In this document: piece after piece, positions 1 through 8,859 of the stretch
How the letters are laid out: each line of letters starts with the position of its first letter
How positions within the stretch are numbered: the first letter of the stretch is position 1
NCBI GenBank assembly: GCA_022825925.1
Contig: JAJDVW010000105.1
Coordinates: forward strand, 26,624-90,623
From: Pseudomonadales bacterium
Lineage (GTDB): Bacteria; Pseudomonadota; Gammaproteobacteria; Pseudomonadales; Azotimanducaceae
DNA length: 64,000 bases
Direction of reading: 5' to 3'
The notes under the pieces: generated by a model
The model's input: only the letters and a program-made list of their open reading frames with translations
Databases searched by the model: none
What the model was told of the DNA's origin: nothing
Position numbers and translations under genes: made by a program

Positions 1-1
1 C

Positions 2-73
2 TACCGCGTCACCGCGACCGACCCGGAAGGCCGCGCGGTGTGCCGGATCATGCCCGCGGGGCGGCCATGCTGA
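2..73 (+). CDS. C-terminal end of an unidentified protein (cut by window edge)
   Basis: Only the last 23 codons are visible, ending YRVTATDPEGRAVCRIMP... before a TGA. The frame has the codon bias of the surrounding chromosome and stops cleanly 90 bp before the tRNA gene. Too little is present to name a family. It could be the tail of a secreted or PQQ/lipoprotein-like gene, but that is a guess. Confidence 0.4.
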   Translation, partial: YRVTATDPEGRAVCRIMPAGRPC

Positions 74-164
74 CGGCGGCGCACCTCTGACCGCGATCGC
101 GGGGCCGTTCCCCCCTCCGCACCGACGCGCTATGCTTCGCCACCGCCCGCAAACGCGCGGCCGC

Positions 165-240
165 GCCGGAATAGCTCAGTTGGCAGAGCACCGCATTCGT
201 AATGCGGTTGTCCGGAGTTCGAGTCTCCGTTCCGGCACCA
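165..240 (+). tRNA. tRNA-Thr (anticodon CGT)
   Basis: A full cloverleaf of 76 nt can be folded. The acceptor GCCGGAA pairs with TTCCGGC. The anticodon stem-loop CGCAT-TCGTA-ATGCG has a CGT anticodon in its loop, the T-loop reads GTTCGAGTC, and the CCA end is encoded. It reads threonine ACG codons. Its 3' end borders a lower-GC insert, and a 10-nt copy of that end recurs at 1923-1932, as expected for a gene used as an integration site. Confidence 0.95.
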
Positions 241-320
241 AGTGCCCTTGCCCGAACATTCCTAGGGGGTGGCAGCAGGGTTTCCTCGTCCAAACGCCCG
301 CCGTTACCATCGGCCACCCC

Positions 321-349
321 TTGACAAACCGTGGGTCGGGGTCTAATTG
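321..349 (+). promoter_or_regulatory. Putative sigma-70 promoter for the SLATT-like gene
   Basis: A consensus -35 TTGACA (321-326) is followed after 17 nt by TAATTG (344-349); TCTAAT two bases upstream is an alternative -10. It lies about 55 nt before the ATG at 401. A second TTGACA at 375-380 is too close to the start to serve this gene. Confidence 0.4.
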
Positions 350-400
350 CGGTCCTTAAGTGGCACTTTCAGCGTTGACAATGCGCCGGAGTCTTCGAGC

Positions 401-964
401 ATGACGTACAGGGTTACGGACCGTACTCGGGCCGAGATTTGGCATGAGTATCGCGAGTCCATGCGCGGGGCGGCCTATTACCAGGCATTGCACCGGCGCT
501 TCACGCAACGGCACCAAACTACGACCTGGCTTCTGATCGCCTTAGGATCAGGGTCCGTGGTCACAGCCACCAGCGCGATTATCGGCGCGCAAGAGTTTGG
601 AGTTTGGGCAGTGGTGCAGGGTGTCCTGGGCCTCTCGCTTGCGGGGGTCAGCGTGACGGTCATCGTCGGCAATTACGCACTAAAGGCGGCGGTCGCGCTA
701 ACCATTGCCCGCGAGTGCGAAGACGCTTCCGTAGTGTGGTCGAATCTGTTCGCGGCGATTGACACCGAATCCATGGAAGAACAGGAGGTGCGAGAGGCTC
801 GCGAGCGGCTTTCGCGTCAACTCACGGTGGCAACGTACCGGTCAGGAGACGTCGGCATCGTTGATGATGCCAAGCTCAACGAAAAGGCGACGGACATCGC
901 CAACAGTCAGTTGCAGGGAATCTACAGTGACGGACCGGACAATCAAGCCGCCGCCGCCGCCTGA
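401..964 (+). CDS. SLATT-like two-transmembrane protein
   Basis: A 187-residue protein with two close membrane helices at about 47-68 and 73-97 (WLLIALGSGSVV, then VLGLSLAGVSVTVIVG). A charged N-terminal helix with YYQALHRRF comes before them and a long amphipathic tail follows. This layout is that of SLATT (SMODS/SLOG-associating 2TM effector) proteins, which are thought to be membrane-acting effectors in nucleotide-signalling defence; that role is family knowledge and is not shown here. No SMODS cyclase, SLOG or TIR gene is next to it. ATG 401 follows CCGGAG; the longer frame starting at 347 would begin inside the promoter. Base composition is lower in GC than neighbouring genes, and the gene sits beside a tRNA, so transfer is likely. 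Confidence 0.55.
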   Translation: MTYRVTDRTRAEIWHEYRESMRGAAYYQALHRRFTQRHQTTTWLLIALGSGSVVTATSAIIGAQEFGVWAVVQGVLGLSLAGVSVTVIVGNYALKAAVALTIARECEDASVVWSNLFAAIDTESMEEQEVREARERLSRQLTVATYRSGDVGIVDDAKLNEKATDIANSQLQGIYSDGPDNQAAAAA

Positions 965-1082
965 TCGGCCAGCACCCCCGCCTCCGACACGGCCGCAGCG
1001 GCCGCGAACGCCGCCACAAGATCGACCGGCGCCGAACCGCCTGCCTCAGCAAGATGCACCTCCGCCGCGGCGTACGCGTTGA
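927..1082 (+). CDS. Small proline/arginine-rich protein overlapping the SLATT-like gene
   Basis: A 51-codon frame starts at GTG 927, seven bases after GCAGGGA, and overlaps the end of the SLATT-like gene by 38 nt in another frame. About half its residues are proline, in runs such as PPPPPDRPAPPPP, and the rest are mostly Arg, Asp and Gln. The ribosome site and overlap suggest translational coupling. The low-complexity composition means a chance frame in GC-rich DNA cannot be excluded. No function can be assigned; a disordered partner of the 2TM protein is one possibility. Confidence 0.45.
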   Translation: MTDRTIKPPPPPDRPAPPPPTRPQRPRTPPQDRPAPNRLPQQDAPPPRRTR

Positions 1083-1943
1083 CGTTTGGCGAGTTGCCAC
1101 TTCGGGTCGTCGCGTCGGTTTCCGCGCATCCTTGTGCACCACGACGCGCAACGACCCGCGCAGGGAGCGAACAGCCTAGCCAGCCAGCTAGGCGGGCACT
1201 CGGGCATCCCGCCATGGATCGCGAGCAGCTGGGCGATGATCGGTCGCCGGTGGGCGGGCATGAGTTGACGCCCCTCAGTGGTCGCCCGGTGGAGTAGGAC
1301 GGTCCTCGCAGCGTTGCGAGGGCCACCTCACAGCGTCCTGCCGCCCCTGTGTTGCTCGGCGGCGTGGCCGGCGACCTCGGTGTCGGTCGGGTACGCCACA
1401 AGGCCTATGACGATCAGTTTCGGCCATCCCAACCACATGCACGCCGGGCGCGCGACTCCCCGGACGCCAGAACTCGAGGGAAAGGCCCAGATTCGCCGCT
1501 TACGTGGCGCTCGTTCAAGCCGGGGACGATGGACGTCCGGGGAACAAGGAACCGTCCCTCGTCACTGACGGCAGGATGCCATCCCAACTCCGGCGGCGGG
1601 CGGGTAGTACCAAGAGATTCGGAACGCGAACGGAGCGGCCCGCCAACGGCGTCCCGCCCGAAGCCGAGCTGCTCGGCGTTTCCGCGCAACCCGTAGCGTC
1701 AGCGTGTGGTGAGCCGAAAGCGTCAAGCCGAGCCACGGTGAATCAGCGGGCCGTACTCAACCGGTCCGTTTCGCTCCCGCGCGATGCAACGCCCTGGGTG
1801 AGCTCACGCGTCAAGCCATAGGCCATCCGACCATCCGACCGCACGTTGGGTGAGACGTCAGATAAGAGGTCGGTCTGGCGACTGAAAGCCAGTGGTGGCG
1901 GGGTTTCAGAGGGAGGCCTGCTTTCCGGCACCCTCCAGAGTTC
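1083..1943. other. Non-coding stretch with no convincing gene
   Basis: About 860 bp between the proline-rich gene and nadC. The open frames on both strands are GC-driven and lack ribosome sites or recognisable domains. A 7-bp inverted repeat GCCTAGC/GCTAGGC lies at 1174-1193. The right edge carries TTCCGGCACC, matching the tRNA-Thr 3' end. The stretch may be eroded mobile DNA. Confidence 0.5.
1923..1932 (+). repeat. Direct repeat of tRNA-Thr 3' end (possible attR)
   Basis: TTCCGGCACC is identical to 230-239 inside the tRNA acceptor. It lies 12 bp before the nadC stop, exactly where chromosomal gene density resumes. A 10-bp match can occur by chance, but the position fits the right end of an element inserted at the tRNA. 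Confidence 0.4.
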
Positions 1944-2789
1944 CTATTCGAACCGCATCGACAGGTCGAGCGGCGTGACGTGCTTCGTGATCCAGCCGAC
2001 CGAGATGTAGTCGACCCCGGTCCGGGCCACCGCCGCAAGATCGTCCACGCCAAGGCCTCCAGAGGCTTCCAGGCGCGTGCCCGTGTCGTTCGCGCGCACG
2101 GCCGCCGCCATCTGCGCCACGGTGAAGTTGTCCAGCATCACGATGTCCGGGCCCGCCGCGAGCGCCTCCTCCAGTCCGGCCAGGTCCTCGACCTCCACCT
2201 CGAGCGGCAGGTCCGGGCGGGCGGCGCGGGCCGCGAGAATCGCGGCGCGAATGCCGCCCGCCGCGAGGATGTGGTTCTCCTTGACGAGGAAGGCGTCGAA
2301 GAGTCCCATGCGGTGGTTGTCCGCTCCGCCCACGGCGACGGCGTACTTCTGCGCCGCGCGCAGGCCGGGGACGGTCTTGCGCGTGTCGAGGATCCGGGTC
2401 CCGGTGCCCGCCACCGCCCGGGCGCACGCGCGGGCGGCTGTCGCCGTGCCGGAGAGGAGCTGCACGAAGTTGAGCAGCGTCCGCTCCAGGGTGAGCAGGC
2501 TCCTCGCCGGCCCCGCGAGCGTGAAGAGCGTGCTGTCTTCCGCGATCTCCGCCCCGTCCGCGAGACGCCAGTCGATGCGGATGTCCGCATCCGTCTGCGC
2601 GCAGGCCTCGCGCACCCACGGCGCCCCGCAGAAGACGCCGGGCGAACGCGAGATCACCGTTGCCCGCGCGATCCGGTCGCCAGGGATCAGCGCGGCGGTC
2701 ACGTCGCCGTCGCCCACATCCTCCGCGAGCGCTGCGCGGACGTGGCGCCGCACCGCCGCGTCCGGCGGCGGCGTCACGCAGTCATGCAT
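1944..2789 (-). CDS. nadC: Nicotinate-nucleotide pyrophosphorylase (carboxylating), quinolinate phosphoribosyltransferase
   Basis: NadC converts quinolinate and PRPP to nicotinate mononucleotide, CO2 and pyrophosphate in cytoplasmic NAD synthesis. The 281-residue length is normal. Signature segments are DTRKT (134-138), NHRMGL (157-162), the EVEVE acidic strand near 197, LDNF near 218 and EASGG at 240-244, which together form the phosphoribosyltransferase active site. It is divergent from ampD, with only 26 bp between starts; the same nadC-ampD arrangement is common in gammaproteobacteria. Confidence 0.96.
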   Translation of the reverse strand: MHDCVTPPPDAAVRRHVRAALAEDVGDGDVTAALIPGDRIARATVISRSPGVFCGAPWVREACAQTDADIRIDWRLADGAEIAEDSTLFTLAGPARSLLTLERTLLNFVQLLSGTATAARACARAVAGTGTRILDTRKTVPGLRAAQKYAVAVGGADNHRMGLFDAFLVKENHILAAGGIRAAILAARAARPDLPLEVEVEDLAGLEEALAAGPDIVMLDNFTVAQMAAAVRANDTGTRLEASGGLGVDDLAAVARTGVDYISVGWITKHVTPLDLSMRFE

Positions 2790-2815
2790 GGCGGGGCGTC
2801 GCTTATCATCGTCGC

Positions 2816-3400
2816 GTGATTGTAAGCCCCGACCACTGGCTCACGTCCGCGCGGCGCGTCCCGTCTCCGAACGATAACGCCCGGCCCGACCCTCGCGATA
2901 TCTCGCTGGTCGTCCTCCACGGCATCTCCCTGCCTCCCGGGGAGTTCGGTCGCGGCCTCGTCGAGGACCTGTTCCGCAACCGGCTCGACTGCACGGCGGA
3001 TCCCCGGCTCGCGGACCTCGACGGCGTGCGCGTATCCGCCCATCTCTTCATCGACCGGGAAGGGGCGACCACCCAGTTCGTGCCCTTCGACCGGCGCGCC
3101 TGGCACGCGGGCGCGTCGTGCTGGGGCGGCCGCAGGGACTGCAACGACTTCGCCATCGGCATCGAGCTCGAAGGGACGGACGATGTCGCCTACGCGGAAA
3201 TCCAGTACGACGTCCTCGAGCAGGCCCTCGACGCCCTCGCCCGCCGCTATCCGCGCCTCGACCCCGCGGCCATCGTCGGGCACAACGAGATCGCCCCGGG
3301 GCGCAAGACGGATCCCGGCCCCGCCTTCGACTGGCACCGCGTGATCCGTGCCGCGGCAGGGCCGGTCGCGCCCGGGCCGGACGCGAGCGAAGGCTTATAA
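2816..3400 (+). CDS. ampD: 1,6-anhydro-N-acetylmuramyl-L-alanine amidase
   Basis: AmpD cleaves the lactyl-amide bond of anhydro-muropeptides in the cytoplasm during cell-wall recycling. The 194-residue protein starts at GTG 2816 with VSPDHWLTSARRVPSPN, the usual AmpD N-terminus. Zinc ligands are visible in VVLHGIS (about 38) and in VGHNEIAPGRKTDPG (His near 161, Asp near 171). Longer upstream frames lack homology and would run into nadC. An AmpG-like permease at 11505-13106 could supply its substrate. Confidence 0.95.
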   Translation: MIVSPDHWLTSARRVPSPNDNARPDPRDISLVVLHGISLPPGEFGRGLVEDLFRNRLDCTADPRLADLDGVRVSAHLFIDREGATTQFVPFDRRAWHAGASCWGGRRDCNDFAIGIELEGTDDVAYAEIQYDVLEQALDALARRYPRLDPAAIVGHNEIAPGRKTDPGPAFDWHRVIRAAAGPVAPGPDASEGL

Positions 3401-3440
3401 TCGGTTCCCGACCCATCGGCCGCGGCCGCTACGGAGGACG

Positions 3441-6113
3441 ATGGACTACCCCAGGGGTCTGCGGGACATCGACCCGGACGAGACGCGCGAGTGGCTCGAC
3501 GCGCTCGAATACGTACTCGACCACGGCGGGACGGACCGCGCCAACTTCCTGCTCGAGCGCCTGTCGGCGCGCATGACGCAGACCGGCGCGCGTCTCCCCT
3601 ACACCATCACCACGCCCTACCGGAACACCATCCCGACCACCCAGGAAGCCTTCATGCCGGGCGACCTGTTCATGGAGCGCCGCATCCGCTCGCTGATCCG
3701 CTGGAACGCGCTCGCGATGGTGGTGCGGGCGAACCGGGGCGACGGCGACCTCGGCGGGCATATCTCGACGTTCGCCTCGGCCGCGACGCTCTACGACGTG
3801 GGGTTCAACTACTTCTTCCGGGGTCCGACCGACGACACAGCCGGGGACCTGATCTACTTCCAGGGACACAGCGCCCCCGGCATCTACGCCCGTTCGTTCC
3901 TCGAGGGCCGGCTGACGGAGGAACAGCTCGACCTGTTCCGGCGCGAGGTCGACGGCGGCGGACTGTCCTCCTATCCCCACCCCTGGCTGATGCCGGACTA
4001 CTGGCAGTTCCCCACCGTGTCCATGGGGCTCGGGGCCATCCAGGCGATCTACCAAGCCCACATCATGAAGTACCTGGACCGCCGCGGGCTCATCCCGATG
4101 GGCGACCGCAAGGTCTGGGCGTTCCTCGGCGACGGCGAATGCGACGAACCCGAGTCCCTCGGCGCGCTGGCGCTCGCGGGGCGGGAGCGGCTCGACAACC
4201 TCATCTTCGTCGTCAACTGCAACCTGCAGCGGCTCGACGGACCCGTCCGCGGCAACGGCAAGATCATCCAGGAACTCGAAGGCGAGTTCCGGGGCGCCGG
4301 CTGGAACGTGATCAAGGTGATCTGGGGGCGCCTGTGGGACCCGCTGCTCGCGAAGGACACGGCGGGGCTCCTGCTGCAACGCATGAACGAGACCGTCGAC
4401 GGCGAGTACCAGAACTACAAGGCGAAGGGCGGCGGGTACACGCGCGACCACTTCTTCGGCCGGCACCCGGAGCTGCTCGAACTCGTCCATCACCTCTCCG
4501 ACGACGACATCATGCGGCTCAACCGGGGCGGGCACGACCCGTTCAAGGTCTTCGCCGCCTACCACGCGGCGATGCACCACACCGGCGAGCCGACGGTCAT
4601 CCTGGCCAAGACCGTCAAGGGCTACGGCATGGGCGACGCCGGCGAGTCGGAGAACACGACGCACCAGGTCAAGAAGCTCGACCTCGACGACCTCAAGCAC
4701 TTCCGGGACCGCTTCGACGTGCCGCTGACCGACGACGAACTCGCGAGCGTGCCGTACTACCGTCCCGCGGAGGACGCCCCGGAGACGGTCTACCTGAACC
4801 GGCAGCGCGAGCAGCTCGGGGGACCGCTGCCGGCCCGGATCGTCGACACGGCGGACATCGCGGTCCCGGGAATCGACGTCTTCAAGACGCACCTGCAGGG
4901 CAGCGGCAAGCGCAGCGTGTCCACCACGATGTCGTTCGTGCGCATGCTCTCGACCCTCGCCCGCGACGGGACGATCGGCGACCGGGTCGTGCCGATCGTG
5001 CCGGACGAGGCGCGCACGTTCGGCATGGAGGGCATGTTCCGCCAGCTCGGCATCTACTCGTCGGAGGGACAGCTCTACCAGCCGGAGGACCACGGCGAGA
5101 TCGCCTCCTACCGCGAGTCCCTCGACGGGCAGGTCCTGGAGGAAGGCATCAACGAGGCCGGCGCCTTCTCGGCGTGGCTGGCGGCCGCGACGTCCTACAG
5201 CACGCACCGCTACACGCTCATCCCCTTCTACATCTTCTACTCGATGTTCGGCTTCCAGCGCGTGGGCGACCTCGCCTGGGCGGCGGGGGACACCCAGGCG
5301 CGGGGTTTCCTGCTCGGGGCGACCGCGGGGAGGACCACCCTGAACGGCGAAGGCCTGCAGCACCAGGACGGCCACAGCCACGTGCTGGCGTCCACGATTC
5401 CCAACTGCGTCGCGTACGATCCCTGCTACGCGTACGAACTGGCCGTCATCGTCCACGAGGGGCTCCGGCGCATGTACGCGGAGCGCGAGCGCGTCTTCTT
5501 CTACATCACGCTCATGAACGAGAACTACGCGCAGCCCGCCCTCCCCGACGGCGCGGCGCCGGGCATCCTGAAGGGCATGTACCGCGTGCACACCTGCGGC
5601 GCGTTCGAGGACGAGGGGCCAAGACGCGTGCGCCTGCTCGGCAGCGGGGTCATCCTGCGCGAAGTGCTCGCGGCGGCGGAACGCCTGCACGCGGACTACG
5701 ACGTGGCGAGCGAGGTCTGGAGCGTCACGAGTTTCACGGAACTCGCGCGGGAAGGCGCCGACGCCGAACGGTGGAACCTGCTGCATCCGGGCGAGGAACC
5801 CCGCCGCAGTCACGTCGCGTGCTGCCTCGACGGGGACGTCCCGGTGGTGGCTTCCACCGACTACATCCGGACCCAGGCAGAGTCCATCCGGGGGCACTTC
5901 GACGCGCCTTACCGCGTACTCGGCACCGACGGCTTCGGCCGCAGCGACACCCGCGCCAAGCTGCGCCACTTCTTCGAGGTGGACGAGAAGTTCGTGACGC
6001 TCGCGGCTCTCGAGCAACTCGCGCGGCGCCAGGTCGTTCCCGAGGCCCGGGTCGCGAAGGCCATGGTCGACCTCGGCATCGATGCCGACAAGCCGGACCC
6101 GAGGTACGTGTGA
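3441..6113 (+). CDS. aceE: Pyruvate dehydrogenase E1 component (homodimeric type)
   Basis: E1 decarboxylates pyruvate with thiamine diphosphate and passes the acetyl group to the lipoyl arm of E2. The 890-residue length matches homodimeric AceE of proteobacteria. The TPP-binding segment GDGECDEPES (about 231-240) is followed by NLIFVVNCNLQRLDGPVRGN, and the N-terminal ITTPYRNTI and the C-terminal VASTDYIR blocks are typical. ATG 3441 follows ACGGAGGA. It overlaps aceF by 4 nt (GTGA), so the two are one transcript. No E3 (lpd) gene follows. Confidence 0.97.
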   Translation: MDYPRGLRDIDPDETREWLDALEYVLDHGGTDRANFLLERLSARMTQTGARLPYTITTPYRNTIPTTQEAFMPGDLFMERRIRSLIRWNALAMVVRANRGDGDLGGHISTFASAATLYDVGFNYFFRGPTDDTAGDLIYFQGHSAPGIYARSFLEGRLTEEQLDLFRREVDGGGLSSYPHPWLMPDYWQFPTVSMGLGAIQAIYQAHIMKYLDRRGLIPMGDRKVWAFLGDGECDEPESLGALALAGRERLDNLIFVVNCNLQRLDGPVRGNGKIIQELEGEFRGAGWNVIKVIWGRLWDPLLAKDTAGLLLQRMNETVDGEYQNYKAKGGGYTRDHFFGRHPELLELVHHLSDDDIMRLNRGGHDPFKVFAAYHAAMHHTGEPTVILAKTVKGYGMGDAGESENTTHQVKKLDLDDLKHFRDRFDVPLTDDELASVPYYRPAEDAPETVYLNRQREQLGGPLPARIVDTADIAVPGIDVFKTHLQGSGKRSVSTTMSFVRMLSTLARDGTIGDRVVPIVPDEARTFGMEGMFRQLGIYSSEGQLYQPEDHGEIASYRESLDGQVLEEGINEAGAFSAWLAAATSYSTHRYTLIPFYIFYSMFGFQRVGDLAWAAGDTQARGFLLGATAGRTTLNGEGLQHQDGHSHVLASTIPNCVAYDPCYAYELAVIVHEGLRRMYAERERVFFYITLMNENYAQPALPDGAAPGILKGMYRVHTCGAFEDEGPRRVRLLGSGVILREVLAAAERLHADYDVASEVWSVTSFTELAREGADAERWNLLHPGEEPRRSHVACCLDGDVPVVASTDYIRTQAESIRGHFDAPYRVLGTDGFGRSDTRAKLRHFFEVDEKFVTLAALEQLARRQVVPEARVAKAMVDLGIDADKPDPRYV

Positions 6114-7390
6114 CCGCGCAAGAGGTAGTGATTCCGGACATCGGCGACGCCGAGGACGTCGAGGTCATCGAACTCTGCGTCGGTCCCGGCGACAGCGTCG
6201 AGATCGACGGGGCCCTGATCGTCATCGAGTCCGACAAGGCGTCGATGGAGGTCCCCTCGCCGTTCGCCGGCACGGTCGCCGAGATCAGGGTGGAACTCGG
6301 CGACGTGGTCAACTCCGGTCACGTCGTCGCCGTGCTCGAGGTGACGCGGGAAGCGTCCCGCGGAAGCAACGAAGAGCCGAAGGCCGTGGAACCGCCGCCC
6401 ATGGTGGCGCCTGCCGCACCGAAGGCGCCGCCGCCGGCCCGACCTGAGCCTCCACCACCCGCAGCGGCCGAACTCGACGGGGCCGCCGATGGCGCGGGCG
6501 TCTACGCCGGCCCCGCGGTCCGCCGCCTCGCGCGCGAACTCGGGGTCAACCTCGGCGACGTCCGCGGTTCCGGACCCCGCAGGCGGATCGTGAAGGACGA
6601 CGTCAAGGGCTTCGTGAAGACGGCCATGGCGCGCGGACCCGCCAACGCCGCCACGGCGCTTCCCGCGATGCCCGCCATCGACTTTTCGAAGTTCGGACCC
6701 GTGGAAGAGGTCCCCCTCACGCGCATCCGCAAGCGGGGCGCCGGCAACCTGCACCGGAGCTGGCTGAACGTCGTCCACGTGACCCAGCACGACGAGGCGG
6801 ACATCACCGACCTCGACGGATTCCGCCGCTCGCTGGCCGATCAGGCCGAAGCCCGGGGCGTCAAGCTCACGCTGCTGCCCTTCATCGTGAAAGCGTGCGC
6901 GGAGAACCTCGGCGCCTTCCCCCGGTTCTGCGCCTCGCTCAATCCGGCCGTGGACGGTCTCATCCTCAAGCACTACCGCCACATCGGCTTCGCCGTGGAC
7001 ACTGACGACGGGCTGATCGTCCCGGTGTTGCGCGACGTGGACAGGAAGGGCGTCTGGGCGCTCGCCGCCGAGATCGCCGAACTGTCCGCACTCGCGCGGA
7101 ACGGGCGCCTGACGCCCGACCGGTTGAGCGGCGGCTGCTTCACCGTCTCGAGCCTGGGACGGCTGGGGGGCACGGGATTCACCCCCATCGTGAACGCCCC
7201 GGAAGTCGCGATACTCGGCGTCGGACGGCTCGAGACGAAGCCCCGGTGGAACGGCGCCGCGTTCGAGCCGCGCGCCATGCTGCCGCTCTCCCTTTCGTAC
7301 GACCACCGCGCCCTAAACGGTGTCGAGGGCGGGAACTTCGTCGTCGAGCTGACGCGCCTGCTCGGCGACATCCGGAGGCTGGTGCTGTAA
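6110..7390 (+). CDS. aceF: Dihydrolipoamide acetyltransferase, E2 of pyruvate dehydrogenase
   Basis: The 426-residue E2 has one lipoyl domain (lysine near 43 in VIESDKASMEVPSP), an Ala/Pro linker, an E3-binding domain at about 130-170 (GPAVRRLARELGV) and a C-terminal catalytic domain. GTG 6110 overlaps the aceE stop. The active-site motif near 396 reads DHRALNG, with Asn in place of the Asp of the usual DHRxxDG; this variant also occurs in other AceF proteins, so activity is expected. Having one lipoyl domain rather than three is unlike E. coli but normal elsewhere. Confidence 0.96.
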   Translation: MTAQEVVIPDIGDAEDVEVIELCVGPGDSVEIDGALIVIESDKASMEVPSPFAGTVAEIRVELGDVVNSGHVVAVLEVTREASRGSNEEPKAVEPPPMVAPAAPKAPPPARPEPPPPAAAELDGAADGAGVYAGPAVRRLARELGVNLGDVRGSGPRRRIVKDDVKGFVKTAMARGPANAATALPAMPAIDFSKFGPVEEVPLTRIRKRGAGNLHRSWLNVVHVTQHDEADITDLDGFRRSLADQAEARGVKLTLLPFIVKACAENLGAFPRFCASLNPAVDGLILKHYRHIGFAVDTDDGLIVPVLRDVDRKGVWALAAEIAELSALARNGRLTPDRLSGGCFTVSSLGRLGGTGFTPIVNAPEVAILGVGRLETKPRWNGAAFEPRAMLPLSLSYDHRALNGVEGGNFVVELTRLLGDIRRLVL

Positions 7391-7437
7391 CGCCGGGCCC
7401 CCGCGGCCTTCCGCGGCCTGCCGGGGCGTCAGCCGCG

Positions 7438-8854
7438 CTACTGCCGGAGGCTGCAGTACATCCGGTTGGCGAGGATGCCGACCACCATCCCGACGCCCGC
7501 TTCGTTCAACACCGTCGCGAAACCCAACGCCTCCCAGACGTACGCCGCAGCCAGGCCGAAGAGTACGGCCAGCGTCAGGGAGGTCGCGTCATGCCTCCAG
7601 CCAAAGACCTTGATCGCCACCGGCGCCGCGATCGCGGCTGCCATCTTGGAGAACGCCCCGGTTGCGATGCTGAAGACGTTGCCCGCCAGCACGAACGACA
7701 GGAGGATCGTGACGATCCCCACCGCGCCGATGATCCAGAGAGGCGTGGAGCGCTCTTTCAGGCCCCCGGTCCTACCGGGCAGGATGTCCCTGCTGACCGA
7801 CTGCGAAACCGCCACGATGATGCTGTTCGCGGTCGATCCGATGATCGCGTAGATGTAGGCGAAGACGAGCCCGGCGACGATCGGGTGCGCGACCATGTCG
7901 AAGAACACGACGAGGCCGGATTCCGGGTCCTCGAGGCCGGGCATGACGCCGCGCAGAACGGCCCCGAACACCGTCATGGACAGCCAGGTGACCTGGATGA
8001 AGCCGATGTAGATCCAGCGCGCCGCCCGGGTCTCTTCCGGACTGCTCCCGGCAAAGTACCTCGTGATCACCTGCGGCTGGCTCAGGCTGAAGCCGAAGCC
8101 CGCCGCGGCGAAGCCGAACAGCACGCCGAGGCTTGCCCCGTACTGCCCATGGGGCGCCAGCGAGAAAAAGTCCGCCGGCGCGTCCCGGACGTTGGCGGCG
8201 AACGCCGCCCCGTCGGCAAGCGCCACGGAGGTGATGAAGACGAGCGCCAGCACGGTGCTGCACAGGCTGAGGACGGCCTGCATGGTGTCGACGTAGACGG
8301 ATCCACGAAACCCGCCCAGCGTCGAGTACGCCACGATCGTCACGGAAAACAGCAGGAAGGCGCCGTACCCGCCGAACCCGAAGGCGGACGCCAGGAACTT
8401 CTGGCCCGCCAGCCACTGGGCGGAGGTGTAGGTGGCCAGGAACACCGCCAGGACGACGGCCACCAGGAGTCGCAGGAGTTGCGCCGACCGACCGGAGAGG
8501 CCATCGCCGAGGAACTCCGACAGCGTCGTGGCCCCGGCCTTGCGCGCCTGCCGGTTGAGTCGCTCCGGAAACAGGAACCAGAACAGCAGGTCCCCGAGCA
8601 GCCAGCCAAGCGGGATCAGGCTCCACTGCAGGCCTCCCACGTAGCCGAGTCCCACGGCGCCTGTGACGATGTAGCCGCTGTTGCCCGTGGCCGCCGCGCT
8701 GAGACCGACCAGCCACCTGTTCAGCCCGCGTCCCGCCAGGTCGCGATTCGCCCGTATCCCGCGCGGACACCCGCCGCCCGATCCAGGCGAACGTGAACGT
8801 GGCGACCAGAGACAGCGCGAAGACGACAGCCGCGAGGTCGAACCTTTCGGGCAT
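7438..8854 (-). pseudogene. Sodium:solute symporter (SSS family), frameshifted near the N-terminus
   Basis: The main frame (7438-8655 and upstream) encodes the multi-TM core, with YVGGLQWSLIPLGWLLGD, the Na-site segment YSTLGGFRGSVYVDTMQA and SQPQVITRYFA, all typical of PutP/PanF-like carriers. TM1 (MPERFDLAAVVFALSLVATF) lies in another frame starting at 8854. The in-frame upstream continuation DLAGRGLNRWLVGLSAAATG shows that the two parts belong together, with a one-base shift near 8755-8765. It is either a real lesion or an assembly error. The gene starts 5 bp after the oxidoreductase gene, so they are cotranscribed; uptake of that enzyme's substrate is the likely job. Confidence 0.75.
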
Positions 8855-8859
8855 CCAGC

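Noticed and set aside
1046-1261. Minus-strand frame resembling a transposase start (RRPIIAQLLAIHGGMPE)
   Set aside because: 71 codons, no ribosome site, and no catalytic part nearby; too weak to call an IS remnant.
3429-6017. An 862-codon minus-strand open frame opposite aceE
   Set aside because: It is a mirror frame of aceE with no ribosome site or domain.
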